Positions 17,841-27,586 of a stretch of 64,000 nt of DNA are shown here, piece by piece (positions within the stretch are counted from its first letter, which is position 1; each line of letters opens with the position of its first letter). The notes under the pieces were generated by a model, which made no database searches, had not been told where the DNA came from, and saw only the letters and a list, made by a program, of their open reading frames with translations. A program made the position numbers and the translations under genes. This DNA comes from Williamsia sp. (lineage in GTDB: Bacteria > Bacteroidota > Bacteroidia > Chitinophagales > Chitinophagaceae), in the NCBI GenBank assembly GCA_015069695.1, contig JADCRZ010000004.1, positions 1 through 64,000 on the forward strand, written 5' to 3'.

Positions 17841-18950
17841 ATGCGTCGAAACAGGTTTAAAAATAAAGCAACAAAATACCTGGCCATAGAAGCAGGCGTA
17901 GCCGGGTTGATCGTGCTGGCAGCCTGGTTACTCAGTCCGAAGAAGTCGAAACTGGCTGCCTATGTTCCGGCCAAGCCGGATAAAAAATACAGGAAACCCG
18001 CAGGCTGGAAGGGTACGCCGGTGGATGCAGAAGGACGGTTTATGAACGCAGAATTTCCTTTTTACCAGAACGGATTGAAGCTGCTGTGGTGGATGCCCAG
18101 CCATCTGATCGCCGCAATCAACAACCGGTTCTTCCGGTTTCCGGTTGTGCACCATACCGGCAGAGAGGCATTAAAGGTCAACAACACACTTATATGGCTG
18201 GGACATGCTTCTTTTTTCCTGCGTATACACCAGACAAACATCCTGATAGATCCGCAGTTCTTCAACACGGCGGTTTATCCCCGGCACAGCCAGAACCCTG
18301 TACCGCCGGATCTTTTTACCCAGATCGATTACATCCTGCTCTCGCACGACCACGCCGATCACTGTGATCCCGGAAGCATGCGGCTCCTGCTTCAAAACAA
18401 TCCCCACGCCACCGTGATTACCGGATTGGGCATGGACAAGCTGGTAAGGTCGTTTACAGCGCAACCTGTTCAAACCGTGGCACTTGACTGGTATGAAGAG
18501 ATCGCCCTGCCCCACTCCCTGCGGATTTATTTTGTACCCTCCCGGCATTACTGTGCCCGCTTGTTCAACCGCTTTAATTCGCGGCTCTGGGGTGGTTTTG
18601 TGATCAAGTATGAAGATCAGGAGCGCAGGGTAAAGACGATCTATTACGGAGGCGACTCGGGATACGGGAGTCATTTCAGCGACATCAAAAAGCTGTTTCA
18701 TCCTGACCTGGCTATCCTTCCCATAGGGGCCTTCCTGCCGCGCTGGTTTATGCGGGCCAACCATATGTCGCCCTGGGAAGCCCTGCAGGCCTTCCGGGAT
18801 TCGGGCGCTAAAAAACTGATTCCCATGCACTATGGTACTTTTTCCCTGTCGAATGAACCGATGAATTTGCCGGACCGCATCCTGCAGCAGGCAGGGGATG
18901 AGGAAGGATTGGAGAGGTTAAAACCAGGACAGGTATATTCCCTTGGATAA
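17841..18950 (+). CDS. Metallo-beta-lactamase-fold hydrolase, NAPE-PLD-like
   Basis: A 369-residue protein with an N-terminal membrane anchor (VAGLIVLAAWLLS, about residues 19-31) followed by an MBL domain. The metal motif is SHDHADHCD (H169, H171, D173, H174), with later motifs YYGGDSGYGSHF and LIPMHYGTFSLSNEP. This arrangement resembles N-acyl-phosphatidylethanolamine phospholipase D and related UlaG-like proteins, which suggests a lipid or phosphodiester substrate; the exact reaction is not known. Its 3' end overlaps the convergent YiiX-like gene by 33 nt. Confidence 0.8.
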   Translation: MRRNRFKNKATKYLAIEAGVAGLIVLAAWLLSPKKSKLAAYVPAKPDKKYRKPAGWKGTPVDAEGRFMNAEFPFYQNGLKLLWWMPSHLIAAINNRFFRFPVVHHTGREALKVNNTLIWLGHASFFLRIHQTNILIDPQFFNTAVYPRHSQNPVPPDLFTQIDYILLSHDHADHCDPGSMRLLLQNNPHATVITGLGMDKLVRSFTAQPVQTVALDWYEEIALPHSLRIYFVPSRHYCARLFNRFNSRLWGGFVIKYEDQERRVKTIYYGGDSGYGSHFSDIKKLFHPDLAILPIGAFLPRWFMRANHMSPWEALQAFRDSGAKKLIPMHYGTFSLSNEPMNLPDRILQQAGDEEGLERLKPGQVYSLG

Positions 18951-20069
18951 GCCATTTATCAGGAAGATCATACATAGAAATAAAAACTCCCAAAGAAACA
19001 TCCTGGCCATAAACCAGGCAAACGAGACCCGGTGCTTATTGGTAAACCGGATCAGCTCCTTCCGGTCCCGGATGTGTTCCAGGCTTGTGTACTTGCATGC
19101 AAAGTATTTGTTCTTTATAAAAACATCGGGTATCAGGCTCAGCACTTCTACCATGTTGAAATAGCGGAAATTGCGGAGCCTGATGATGTGCAGGGGAAAC
19201 AAACACAAATAACATAGCCAAACATACTCAATGCAACAAAGCTTGCTGGGATTGGTAAAGTTGCCTGTTTTATCATACTGGGTTCCTTCCAGCTGCCGGG
19301 CTTTTTGTACAACAGTTGTGCGGTATAGCTCCCAGTCAAGATCTAAGTCCGCCATCTTCCCGCCTGAGCTAACCTCTTCAAACAGAGCAGTATATATATC
19401 CTGCTCTGTTCTGGTAAACTGGCTCTTATATCCTTGTCCGTGTTTCCGGAAGTGGTTGGCTGCTTTTTTAAATTTTTTGCTTTTGGGGAATTGTTCCGGA
19501 CAAAGCCTGAACACAGCCACTTCATCGCAGTTGCAAAATTGTTCCAGCGTGATCCTGTGCACGTTTTCTCCGGCTGTGGCATGCCATACATAATAATCAA
19601 ATTGCTGCTCTTCTTCGTCCCTCCCTGCCCGGGGCACACGCTCACAGATACCTGCATGCGTAAAATAACTGTTCTGCTTAAAGATAAGTCCATCCAGATG
19701 ATCGTTGTAGCGCCTCAACACAATATCGCCATCCTGTAGCTGCTTCTTCATGGAGTCCAGGTCTATCTGCTCACTTCGGGCATGCTGGTGGTCGCGCGTG
19801 AAATGAAAGGGGAACAGGTAGTTCATCCTGCAGTAGGCGATGTTGTTCATGGGCGTGTCTACCGTGCAGTTTCTCAGCAGGTATCCTGAAAAAATAATAA
19901 AGGGAAGGCAGAATATCACCAGCGGAATATAAAACGGAAGGTGAAAAACCTGTAACCCCCAGAACATCAGCAAACAAAGAATCGCACACAGGAATAAGAA
20001 GATCGCCAAAGCAGCTTTCAGTGAATTACCGATAACAGGAGGCTTGTAACGGAGCGTAAACACGTGCAT
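18918..20069 (-). CDS. YiiX/YebB-like permuted papain-fold membrane protein
   Basis: A 383-residue protein with two N-terminal membrane segments (about 18-65) and one C-terminal segment (about 353-375). Between them, LQDGDIVLRR and SYFTHAGICE, followed far downstream by KLCCIEYVWLCY, fit the circularly permuted NlpC/P60-type papain fold of YiiX, where His and the later Cys are catalytic. Such proteins act on acyl, amide or peptidoglycan bonds, but no substrate can be assigned here. It converges on and overlaps the MBL gene, and is divergent from the kinase gene 41 nt away. Confidence 0.65.
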   Translation of the reverse strand: MHVFTLRYKPPVIGNSLKAALAIFLFLCAILCLLMFWGLQVFHLPFYIPLVIFCLPFIIFSGYLLRNCTVDTPMNNIAYCRMNYLFPFHFTRDHQHARSEQIDLDSMKKQLQDGDIVLRRYNDHLDGLIFKQNSYFTHAGICERVPRAGRDEEEQQFDYYVWHATAGENVHRITLEQFCNCDEVAVFRLCPEQFPKSKKFKKAANHFRKHGQGYKSQFTRTEQDIYTALFEEVSSGGKMADLDLDWELYRTTVVQKARQLEGTQYDKTGNFTNPSKLCCIEYVWLCYLCLFPLHIIRLRNFRYFNMVEVLSLIPDVFIKNKYFACKYTSLEHIRDRKELIRFTNKHRVSFAWFMARMFLWEFLFLCMIFLINGLSKGIYLSWF

Positions 20070-20110
20070 ATCGGATTAAAGTATTATTCGTACATTTCAA
20101 TCTACTAAAT

Positions 20111-22045
20111 ATGCAAAAAAGATTATTTTTTACATATTACGTTTGTAGTATTCTATGCTTAATCCGTTGTGTATCAGTTAACGCACAGCAGATACCCGAA
20201 ATAAATCAGACTGCATTTTACACTACACCCAACAAGAACACAACTATATCCGAGATTTTAACAGCATGGGATCGAGGTAAGTTCAAGCAGCTTGCTCCTT
20301 CCATCCTCAATGCTGGTATTCCCCATCAGTATTACTGGCTCCAATTTAGCATTTCCAATCCTGCCAACCAGGCCGATTCCCTGATAATCGAGATAGACAA
20401 CTCAAGGCTCAATCAGGTTGAGCTTTTTGAAGTATGCAACGATCAAGTCAGGTCGCTGGGCCGCATGGGCGATTTTTATCCGTTCAAACAAAGAAATTTT
20501 TTACACAAGAGCTTTATTTATCGAACTGCGCTGCCGCCTGACCGTAAAAAAAATTATTTTCTGTTTGCTGATCAGATCGGCCACGCGTGTATAATTCCGC
20601 TCAAGCTGTATACGGCAAAAAACTTTAACTCGTTCACATTCAGGGATTATCTGTTCGATGGCGTTACTTACGGCATTCTGCTGTTTGTTTCGGTGCTAAG
20701 TCTGTTGTTCTTTCTTACCTCCCGGTATTATCTGTACCTCTACTATAGCCTCTACATTAAAACAGCCCTTGTTTGGTTCATGAGTTATTTCGGGCTCGGC
20801 TACCAGTATCTATGGGGAAGCTACCCCTTTATGAATACCCTGATGGCCCCTTGCATGGCATCGCTCAATATCCTGCTCAACATGCAGATCTGCCAGTTCC
20901 TGCTAAAGCTGAAGAAATCAAGCAAACTGCTCAACAATCTGGTTAACAGCATAAAGGCAGTGCTGCTGGCTACCGCCTTTTTTCCTGTTTTCATCAACCT
21001 CAACAAGTATGGATACACCGTTAACCACCTTTACCTGGTCATATTTTTGTGTACCATACTGCTAGCCATGCTGCTGGTTTCGGTGTTGGTTATACGCTTT
21101 GCACTGAAAGGCAGCCTGGAAGCCAAAGTATACCTGATTGCCAGTCTCGTAAAAGCAGGAGGCATCATCAACCTGGCGCTGCTTGAGCTGGGTCTGTCAC
21201 CGGCAATTTCCCACATGGAAGGGCTGCTGCAAGGAGGTATTTTTGTTGAGATTGCCTTGCTTACCTATGCGCTGGCCAACCGCTACAGCATCTTCAAAGT
21301 AAAGACTTTTGAAAAAGTAATCGAAGCGCATGAGAAAGAACGGGCGCTGATATCAAAAGAAATTCATGACTCTATTTCCAATTCACTTACCGGCATCAAT
21401 TACGGCATTGCTGATATCACACGCAACATAGATTATTTGCCAGAGCAAAAACTGAAATTGAAAAAGATACTTGATGAACTGGGCAAATTACAGGTAGAAG
21501 CCAGGCATATTTCACACAATACCATGCCAGATTACATCAAGAAAAACTCCATTGCCGATATTGTTGAAAAATGGATAACCGATACGCGCGGTAAAACCAA
21601 CTGCCGGGAGCAAAGGAGCGGAGTCCAAATAAATTTTTCCGCAAACCAACAATTGATTAACTTTTCTGAGGCGGTCAAACTAAATATCTTCCGCATCGTA
21701 CAGGAATTAGTCACCAATATCCTTCGGCATTCACGCGCAACACAGGCAGATTTACTTCTTTCATTTGGCAAACGGGAATTAACGATTATTGCGGAAGACA
21801 ACGGTGTGGGGTTTACGCCCCGGGACGGAGACGGCGGGGGCATGGGTATAAAAAACATCCGGTCGAGGGTAGAGCTGCTCGATGGAAATCTATCCATCCA
21901 ATCACCCTTGCACAAACGAAGTGAGAACAACGGAACTGCAGAAGCAGAGAACGGCACCACCGCAAACGGGCATGGCACCCTGATAGAGATCACCATCCCG
22001 TACCGCAATAATTCGTTAAACAACAAGAACGGGTATGACTACTGA
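20111..22045 (+). CDS. 7TMR-DISM sensor histidine kinase (NarL-partner type)
   Basis: A 644-residue membrane sensor. Order: signal peptide (ending near SVNAQQ); a periplasmic 7TMR-DISM extracellular domain to about residue 180; seven membrane segments from about 185 to 395; then a HisKA_3 dimerisation domain with the H-box KEIHDSISNSLTGI (H419); and a HATPase domain with ELVTNILRHSRA, EDNGVGF and GMGIKNI. All kinase motifs look intact. It overlaps the response-regulator gene by 11 nt, so the two form a coupled pair. The extracellular domain suggests carbohydrate or other small-ligand sensing. Confidence 0.92.
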   Translation: MQKRLFFTYYVCSILCLIRCVSVNAQQIPEINQTAFYTTPNKNTTISEILTAWDRGKFKQLAPSILNAGIPHQYYWLQFSISNPANQADSLIIEIDNSRLNQVELFEVCNDQVRSLGRMGDFYPFKQRNFLHKSFIYRTALPPDRKKNYFLFADQIGHACIIPLKLYTAKNFNSFTFRDYLFDGVTYGILLFVSVLSLLFFLTSRYYLYLYYSLYIKTALVWFMSYFGLGYQYLWGSYPFMNTLMAPCMASLNILLNMQICQFLLKLKKSSKLLNNLVNSIKAVLLATAFFPVFINLNKYGYTVNHLYLVIFLCTILLAMLLVSVLVIRFALKGSLEAKVYLIASLVKAGGIINLALLELGLSPAISHMEGLLQGGIFVEIALLTYALANRYSIFKVKTFEKVIEAHEKERALISKEIHDSISNSLTGINYGIADITRNIDYLPEQKLKLKKILDELGKLQVEARHISHNTMPDYIKKNSIADIVEKWITDTRGKTNCREQRSGVQINFSANQQLINFSEAVKLNIFRIVQELVTNILRHSRATQADLLLSFGKRELTIIAEDNGVGFTPRDGDGGGMGIKNIRSRVELLDGNLSIQSPLHKRSENNGTAEAENGTTANGHGTLIEITIPYRNNSLNNKNGYDY

Positions 22046-22676
22046 GCAAACCTATAAGTTCATCATCATCGATGACCACCCCCTTATCAGGGACGGGATC
22101 AGAAGCTATATTGATGCGCACGATGATTTTGAATTTATCGGGGAGTTTCATGATACCCGCTCTGTGCTGAACGCCCATTTCCGGCAGAACCCGGATGTGA
22201 TCATCCTGGACCTGAGCCTGCCCGGCATGGATGGCGAACGGGCCCTTCCCCTGTTAAAAAGAAAATATCCCGGCTGCAAAATAGTTGCGTTTACCCAACA
22301 CGAAGCGCGGGAAAAAGAGCTCAGAAAAATCGGTTTTGATGGCTATGTCACTAAAAACGAACGCGACCAGCTCGTGGTGGCCCTGCATAGCGTGTTAGAG
22401 GGCAAACCTTATTTTACCTCCGGCCAACCAAATGCAGTACAGCCTGCTGCCGATCCTGAAAAGATGGATGCCTACTTAAAGCTCAAGCAATTGACGCCCC
22501 GCGAAACCGAGGTAGCCAAATACATGAAGGAAGATTTTTCTAACCGGGAAATTGCTGAAAAAATATTTATCTCGGAAAGTACCGTTGAAACCCACCGCAA
22601 GCACATCAAAGAAAAACTGGGCGTCAAGAGCAGGCGTGAGCTGGCCGCCCTTCTTAGAAAAATAGATTTTTCCTAG
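22035..22676 (+). CDS. NarL/LuxR-type response regulator
   Basis: A 213-residue cytoplasmic DNA-binding regulator. The receiver domain has IIIDDHP near the start and the phospho-accepting D59 in VIILDLSLPGMDG. The C-terminal LuxR helix-turn-helix is LTPRETEVAKYM...NREIAEKIFISESTVETHRKHIKEKL (each part matching the family). It is translationally coupled to the upstream kinase and is almost certainly its partner. Target genes are not evident. Confidence 0.93.
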   Translation: MTTEQTYKFIIIDDHPLIRDGIRSYIDAHDDFEFIGEFHDTRSVLNAHFRQNPDVIILDLSLPGMDGERALPLLKRKYPGCKIVAFTQHEAREKELRKIGFDGYVTKNERDQLVVALHSVLEGKPYFTSGQPNAVQPAADPEKMDAYLKLKQLTPRETEVAKYMKEDFSNREIAEKIFISESTVETHRKHIKEKLGVKSRRELAALLRKIDFS

Positions 22677-22715
22677 TTGATGGGGCAACGTGCGCTGATC
22701 GATCCATTCCATGCT

Positions 22716-23681
22716 TTACTGCAGCGCCGTAACAGGCAGCTCTGCTTCGGACTTGGCCCAGATTGCCGGCGCATGGATATAAACACCGATGAGCAGGTTC
22801 AGGCAGGCAGCTGCCACCAGCCAGGGGCTTTCGGCATAAAACTTACCTGCAAAAAGCCAGGTAAAAAAGAACAGGTGAAACCAGACAGGAACAAGCCAGG
22901 AAACAGCCGGAAGCTGCAGGGTCTGAACGCCTTTTATCCGGTAATACCGGGCTGCCACAAGCAGCAGCAACACGACCATGAATGCAACAAAGCGGTGAAG
23001 GGATGTAATGCCTAAATACGTGTACAGGAACTGGTCTACATATACCAGCATCACATACAAAGCGGCCTGGGAAAGAATAACTGCCAGCAGGGGCGCTGCA
23101 GCTGCTTTCCAGGCTGTTTGTTGCGGCCACACACCAAAGGCCCGCTCCAGCAAACGTGAAAAACTGGAATAAAAAAAGACGACCATCAGCCAGCCAAAGA
23201 AATTGCCAAACGGTATTCCAAACCACTCGGCAGTGAGCGGGTTCAGTCCCGTACCCGCCCAGTTCCAATGCCACATATGCAACCGGTAAGCAACTGTATC
23301 CATGCTCAGGTCGATGCTGATGGCAAGCAGGGTATCCAGGGCAGCACTTGTCCAAAGGGGCAAACGGAATGCATCTGTAAACAACCGGGAACTGTACATA
23401 ATAACGGACCAGCCTACACCGATACACAGCGGAATGTTGAGGGGGGCTTTGCCAAACATTACTAAAAACTGTCCATACACATAACCCATGTTCGACACCA
23501 CATTCACGTACTCCAGGATCAGGCCGAACAACAATCCTCCCAGCAAGTAAAACACATGACTCCAACCTTTCCTGAATGCATGCACCAGGCAAAAGACAAA
23601 CAGGGCATACAGGGAAAATTCAAACAAGGGGAAACAATAAGCAGACGCAGGGCCATATGGCATGTCATGGTAGGGAGGCAT
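22716..23681 (-). CDS. Carotenoid biosynthesis protein, CruF/DUF422-like
   Basis: A 321-residue polytopic membrane protein with about eight hydrophobic segments. The stretch IDLSMDTVAYRLHMWHWNW and then EWFGIPFGNFFGWL matches the DUF422 pattern of Asp-rich helix, aromatic cluster and G(I/V)P..NF.GW, found in 1',2'-hydratases of acyclic carotenoids. The frame opens at a TTG at 23732, but the ATG at 23681 is preferred. No other carotenoid genes are adjacent, so the function is assigned by pattern only. Confidence 0.6.
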   Translation of the reverse strand: MPPYHDMPYGPASAYCFPLFEFSLYALFVFCLVHAFRKGWSHVFYLLGGLLFGLILEYVNVVSNMGYVYGQFLVMFGKAPLNIPLCIGVGWSVIMYSSRLFTDAFRLPLWTSAALDTLLAISIDLSMDTVAYRLHMWHWNWAGTGLNPLTAEWFGIPFGNFFGWLMVVFFYSSFSRLLERAFGVWPQQTAWKAAAAPLLAVILSQAALYVMLVYVDQFLYTYLGITSLHRFVAFMVVLLLLVAARYYRIKGVQTLQLPAVSWLVPVWFHLFFFTWLFAGKFYAESPWLVAAACLNLLIGVYIHAPAIWAKSEAELPVTALQ

Positions 23682-23860
23682 AAGCAAAGTGTTACCTGTT
23701 AAATGTATGAATAAATCTTTACATACCTGCAACCGTCCCTAAAAGAAAACAAATGCTTGCACATGGCCAGGATAATTTGTCCATGTACAAGCATTTGGGT
23801 ACTGCATCTATACAGCAGCAACAAAGAAAATCACACTTGCTTAATTTTTACCGGGGCCGC

Positions 23861-24460
23861 TTACTTCGACATTTTAGCCAGCTGGTTGGGCGCGATCGGC
23901 TCAGGTACAACATTGTCAACCGGCTTGGTGGATTTCAGATAGGCAAAAACTGCTTTCAGGTCCTCGTCTGATGCCTGGGCAATTTCCTGCCAGGGCATGG
24001 GGGGCAGCAGCATCCGGTTTCCATCCATTCCTTTCGACTTGCCTTCGCGGATGGCTTTAAAGAACCGCTCTTCTGTCCAGCTTCCTGCACCGGAGGCGGA
24101 AGAAGTTAGGTTGGCAGAAAAGCTTACACCCCAGGGGCCAACTGTGGCAGTCAGATCCGGACTAAACAGCACCCATGCTTTCAGCGAATTGGTATCAACC
24201 GGACCAATGGGTATCTGAGCCGGATGGCCTGATAACAATCTGCTGGTATCAAGTTCCGGGCCATGAGGCCCCATCACTTTCGGGGAATGACAATCCTGGC
24301 ATCCCATCACATTCACCAGGTATTTACCCCGTTTTACCAGACTATCCTGTGAAACTGATTTTGAACCGGCGACCATTCCGGTGCTGTTGTTACAGCTGGT
24401 CGCAAAAAGAGCAATAATAAGGGGACATGCCGCGCAAACAAATAGTAGAGCCTTTCTCAT
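23861..24460 (-). CDS. c-type cytochrome lipoprotein
   Basis: A 199-residue secreted haem protein. A lipobox near FATSC follows the signal peptide; CQDCH is the single CXXCH haem site; MPPMPWQEIA... supplies a likely axial Met, with C-terminal AVFAYLKSTKP typical of class I cytochromes. Start taken at the ATG at 24460 (MRKALLFVCA), since the earlier part of the frame has no signal character. It probably carries electrons at the periplasmic face; the partner is unknown. Confidence 0.85.
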   Translation of the reverse strand: MRKALLFVCAACPLIIALFATSCNNSTGMVAGSKSVSQDSLVKRGKYLVNVMGCQDCHSPKVMGPHGPELDTSRLLSGHPAQIPIGPVDTNSLKAWVLFSPDLTATVGPWGVSFSANLTSSASGAGSWTEERFFKAIREGKSKGMDGNRMLLPPMPWQEIAQASDEDLKAVFAYLKSTKPVDNVVPEPIAPNQLAKMSK

Positions 24461-24682
24461 AACGGTGTTTTGTTCAGGGGTTAAAGAAGGTTTAGGTTGT
24501 TTAATTGATAAATGATAAAATGACACTTGTTAAATGAGGTACAGGGTTTTTTCTTTTTGAGAGACAGAGTGGTTATGCGTTGAGAGCTCAAATCTAGAAA
24601 AGATCTATCAATACGCAAATGAGGCAGTGAAATAGCTGTATGAATTGTAGATAATCCCGGATCAACCGTACAAAACTGCCCG

Positions 24683-27073
24683 CTATTTTGTTTCAAACTG
24701 GAGCGGTACATTTATTTTGAATACCACATTGCGCCCTGTATTGAACACACCCTGCCGCCCCGTAACCGGATTTACATCTGTGTATTTAAGCCGGCTGAGG
24801 TGGTTCTGGTATGCTACATCCGTGAGGTTGTTACCAATCAGGTACATGCTGAACAGGGTTTTGTTCCCACTGCGGATATTGGTTGTAATCCCCGCATTGA
24901 GAAGGGTATACCCTTTTGTAGCGGTTTCTGTTGCATAAGCCGTAAAGGGTTTGTTCTGGCTAAAGGTATTGTCTGCCTCCACATAAAGCGAAAGGTTCCG
25001 CATCTTCTTACCTTGCGGCAGCAGCTCAGCCCGCAGTTCAGTGATCCAGCGCGTTGCAGGAATAAAGGGCACATTCCGGGTTCCTTCAATCGATTGTCCA
25101 AACCGGCCGTTTACATACGAGAGGGTGTTTTGCCAGTGAAGCCAGTCGAATGGATGCGGATGCAAATCCACCAGCATTTCAAATCCTGCCAACCGGGCAC
25201 TCTGCTGGCTGAACTGGTAAGCCGGAATCAGGTTGCCGTCTGCCATCACCAGCGAATCGCCTCCCCTGCTTCCTTCCAGCTTGCGGTAAAAGATAAAGTT
25301 GTGGATAGAATTGTAAAAGACACTTGCGTTCACGAGAAAATGATCGGAGTTGATCTCCATGCCCAGATCGCCCTGCCAGGATGTTTCTGATTGCAGGTTG
25401 CGGTCGCCGTATTCATAGCGGTTGGTTCCTTCATGCGCCCCGTTGGATGCCAGTTCCGGAATGCTGGGGGAGCGGAAGCCGCGTGCGAGATTGGCTTTGA
25501 AGATCAGGTTCTGTGCGGCGGCATAACTCATCCCCGCACTGCCCGATACATTGGAGAAGTTTTTTGTGAAAGCGACAAACTTGGGGGTGTTGTTTTCCAG
25601 GAGCTCCTTTGAATCGAGCGAACGGTGATCGTACCGGATACCACCGCTGAATGTTGCTTTGCCCTTTGTTTTTTGCGTGTATACAAAACTGCCGATGTCG
25701 AACAGGTTGTATTCCGGTATCAGCACTTCAACCCCTTTGTTCCGGCTGTTCTGTGCCATGCCGCCGATGCCGATAGACGTAGTCCAGCCATTGCTGTCGT
25801 GGAAATGGTAGGCCGTGTTGTAATTAAATGTATGGAGGTCAAAATAAAGACTTTGCTCGGCGGGATCGTCTGCATTGCCAAACTCCTGGCGTTGGTTGCG
25901 TTGCCAGCCCAGGTTGAGCGAGAGGCGGCCGGTGCCCACGCGGAAGCTGTTGTCGGCAATCACTTTAAAATGACGGATGGACTGAAAAGGAACCGACGGT
26001 GTGATGCTGTTAAAGTCGGCCTGGACAGGTTGCCCGTCGATGCCGCCCGGCAGGGCTTTTACAAAGCTGCCATCGGGGTTCCGCTCTCCTTCAACAACTC
26101 CCAGTTTCTGGTTGAAATTGCTGACGATGATATGGCTGAATCCCCAGGCCCCGTTGTAACCCACATAACCTCCGGCATTGCGTTCGTTGAATTTAGAATT
26201 CCAGACACGGCCATCGTATTTGTTTTTGTAATCAGCGGCCCCTACGTAATCGCCCCAGGCGTTCCAGTTAAACCCATGCTGGTTGCCGCCGATGCTACCA
26301 AAAAAGGATCGTTGCCGGTTATTGGTTCCGTAGCTTCCCAGCAAGTTAGCCCTGATGGTATTTTGCGGAGCAGGGGTTGTTGTAATGATATTTACCACAC
26401 CGGCCATGGCATCACTGCCATATATAAGCGAAGCGGGCCCTTTTACAATCTCGATCCTGCTTACGCTGTTCTCATCGATTTCAATGCCGTGCTCATCGCC
26501 CCACTGTTGCCCTTCCTGGCGCACACCATCGTTGATCACAACCAGGCGGTTGTATCCCAATCCGCGGATAATGGGTTTTGAAACTGCTGGTCCGGTAGTC
26601 AGCTGGCTTACACCGGGTTGCCGGCTGATGGCATCAATGATATTGGTAGAGGCAACAGACAGGAGTTCGGTTTTATTCATCCGGGTAACCGGAATAGGGG
26701 CTTTGCGGATAGAAGTGGCTGCCCCCACGGCCGTTACCATAACGGCCTCGTTCTCCACTACTGAAGAGACCAGCACAAAATTCTTGGTATTGGTGCCTGC
26801 CACTACATCTATATGCTCTACAATGGTTTTGTACCCCTCAAAAGAAGCTTCCACGATCGTATGTCCAAAGGGAATGTTCCGGAGGGTGTAGTTGCCGCTG
26901 CTGTCGGTAGTGGTGCCCTGTTTGGAATCTGCCAGGGTGACGGAAGCACCTGCCAGGGGCTGTCCTGATTTTTGGTCTGTGATAACGCCGGATAACAAGG
27001 TACGGGTACGCTGCTGCCCGCATACAAGCAGGGAAAGGCATGCCAGTATGGAAAAAAGCAATAACTTCTTCAT
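24683..27073 (-). CDS. TonB-dependent receptor, probable metal or metallophore importer
   Basis: A 796-residue outer-membrane receptor: signal peptide, CarboxypepD_reg-like domain (LSGVITDQKSGQPLAGASV), plug (SRQPGVSQLTTGPAVSKP, VINDGVRQEGQQWGDEHG, IVKGPASLIYGSDAMAGVVNI) and a beta barrel. The QQWGDEHG plug motif recalls receptors that neighbour heavy-metal uptake genes; this is suggestive only. It is not SusC-like and has no SusD partner. The start at 27073 (MKKLLLFSILACL) gives a clean signal peptide. A small Cys/His-rich protein is encoded just upstream. Confidence 0.88.
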   Translation of the reverse strand: MKKLLLFSILACLSLLVCGQQRTRTLLSGVITDQKSGQPLAGASVTLADSKQGTTTDSSGNYTLRNIPFGHTIVEASFEGYKTIVEHIDVVAGTNTKNFVLVSSVVENEAVMVTAVGAATSIRKAPIPVTRMNKTELLSVASTNIIDAISRQPGVSQLTTGPAVSKPIIRGLGYNRLVVINDGVRQEGQQWGDEHGIEIDENSVSRIEIVKGPASLIYGSDAMAGVVNIITTTPAPQNTIRANLLGSYGTNNRQRSFFGSIGGNQHGFNWNAWGDYVGAADYKNKYDGRVWNSKFNERNAGGYVGYNGAWGFSHIIVSNFNQKLGVVEGERNPDGSFVKALPGGIDGQPVQADFNSITPSVPFQSIRHFKVIADNSFRVGTGRLSLNLGWQRNQRQEFGNADDPAEQSLYFDLHTFNYNTAYHFHDSNGWTTSIGIGGMAQNSRNKGVEVLIPEYNLFDIGSFVYTQKTKGKATFSGGIRYDHRSLDSKELLENNTPKFVAFTKNFSNVSGSAGMSYAAAQNLIFKANLARGFRSPSIPELASNGAHEGTNRYEYGDRNLQSETSWQGDLGMEINSDHFLVNASVFYNSIHNFIFYRKLEGSRGGDSLVMADGNLIPAYQFSQQSARLAGFEMLVDLHPHPFDWLHWQNTLSYVNGRFGQSIEGTRNVPFIPATRWITELRAELLPQGKKMRNLSLYVEADNTFSQNKPFTAYATETATKGYTLLNAGITTNIRSGNKTLFSMYLIGNNLTDVAYQNHLSRLKYTDVNPVTGRQGVFNTGRNVVFKINVPLQFETK

Positions 27074-27132
27074 GATATATTTTGGATAGATGAATGATAG
27101 AAAAGAAAACAGGCAATGCAATCGGCAAAAAC

Positions 27133-27477
27133 TTACGCGTAGCAGGGCGGGCCCCGGCTTTCTTTTACATCATGGCGCAGGAAGAGATAAAAAGAAGCAG
27201 CAAAATAATCCAGCGTACGGAAGTGCTGCTGAAGAGGAGAAATAACAGGGCCGGCCTTGAACAGGTAAAAAGCGGTTATAACCAACAGATCAACATGACA
27301 GTTGACGGGGCTTTTGTGCAGGCAAGGCAGATCGGGAAAAGCATGCGTACAAACAGTTACGCCATCCTTGTGATTGGCCAGCACGTCATGGAAATAGGCC
27401 TTTGGTGCTGTGGCCACAAAAAACAGCAACAGCAAAAAAAATGAGATCCCCTTCTGTATGGTCGGTTTGTATTTCAA
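27133..27477 (-). CDS. Small Cys/His-rich exported protein preceding the TonB receptor
   Basis: A 114-residue protein with a hydrophobic signal segment (GISFFLLLLFFVATAP) and then a cluster of possible metal ligands: FHDVLANHKDG, VCTHAF, CLHKSPVNCHVD. The only usable start is a TTG at 27477, because a stop codon precedes it and no internal Met lies near the beginning. It shares strand and likely transcript with the receptor, 59 nt away. Family name not recognised; the ligand pattern supports a metal-related role. Low complexity is absent, which argues that it is real. Confidence 0.55.
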   Translation of the reverse strand: MKYKPTIQKGISFFLLLLFFVATAPKAYFHDVLANHKDGVTVCTHAFPDLPCLHKSPVNCHVDLLVITAFYLFKAGPVISPLQQHFRTLDYFAASFYLFLRHDVKESRGPPCYA

Positions 27478-27557
27478 CTAGCAGCACTTACAATAAAACG
27501 GCAGGCTTTCTATTACAAATATAAAGATTGCAACTTTGTTGCAAAGAGAATTCTTGA

Positions 27558-27586
27558 CTATGGTTCAAGACAATCATGGTTCAGAC
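27558..27586. repeat. Remnant arm of the GTCTGAACC palindrome family
   Basis: On the minus strand this reads GTCTGAACCATGATT directly followed by GTCTTGAACCATAG, that is, two partial copies of the arm start found in the three full palindromes. The opposite arm is missing. The first copy supplies the last codons of the GH92 gene (S-E-P-stop), so the element end has become part of the coding sequence. Confidence 0.55.

Noticed and set aside
25625-26581. Plus-strand 318-codon frame opposite the TonB receptor
   Set aside because: Antisense shadow of the receptor barrel; no start context, motif or signal peptide.
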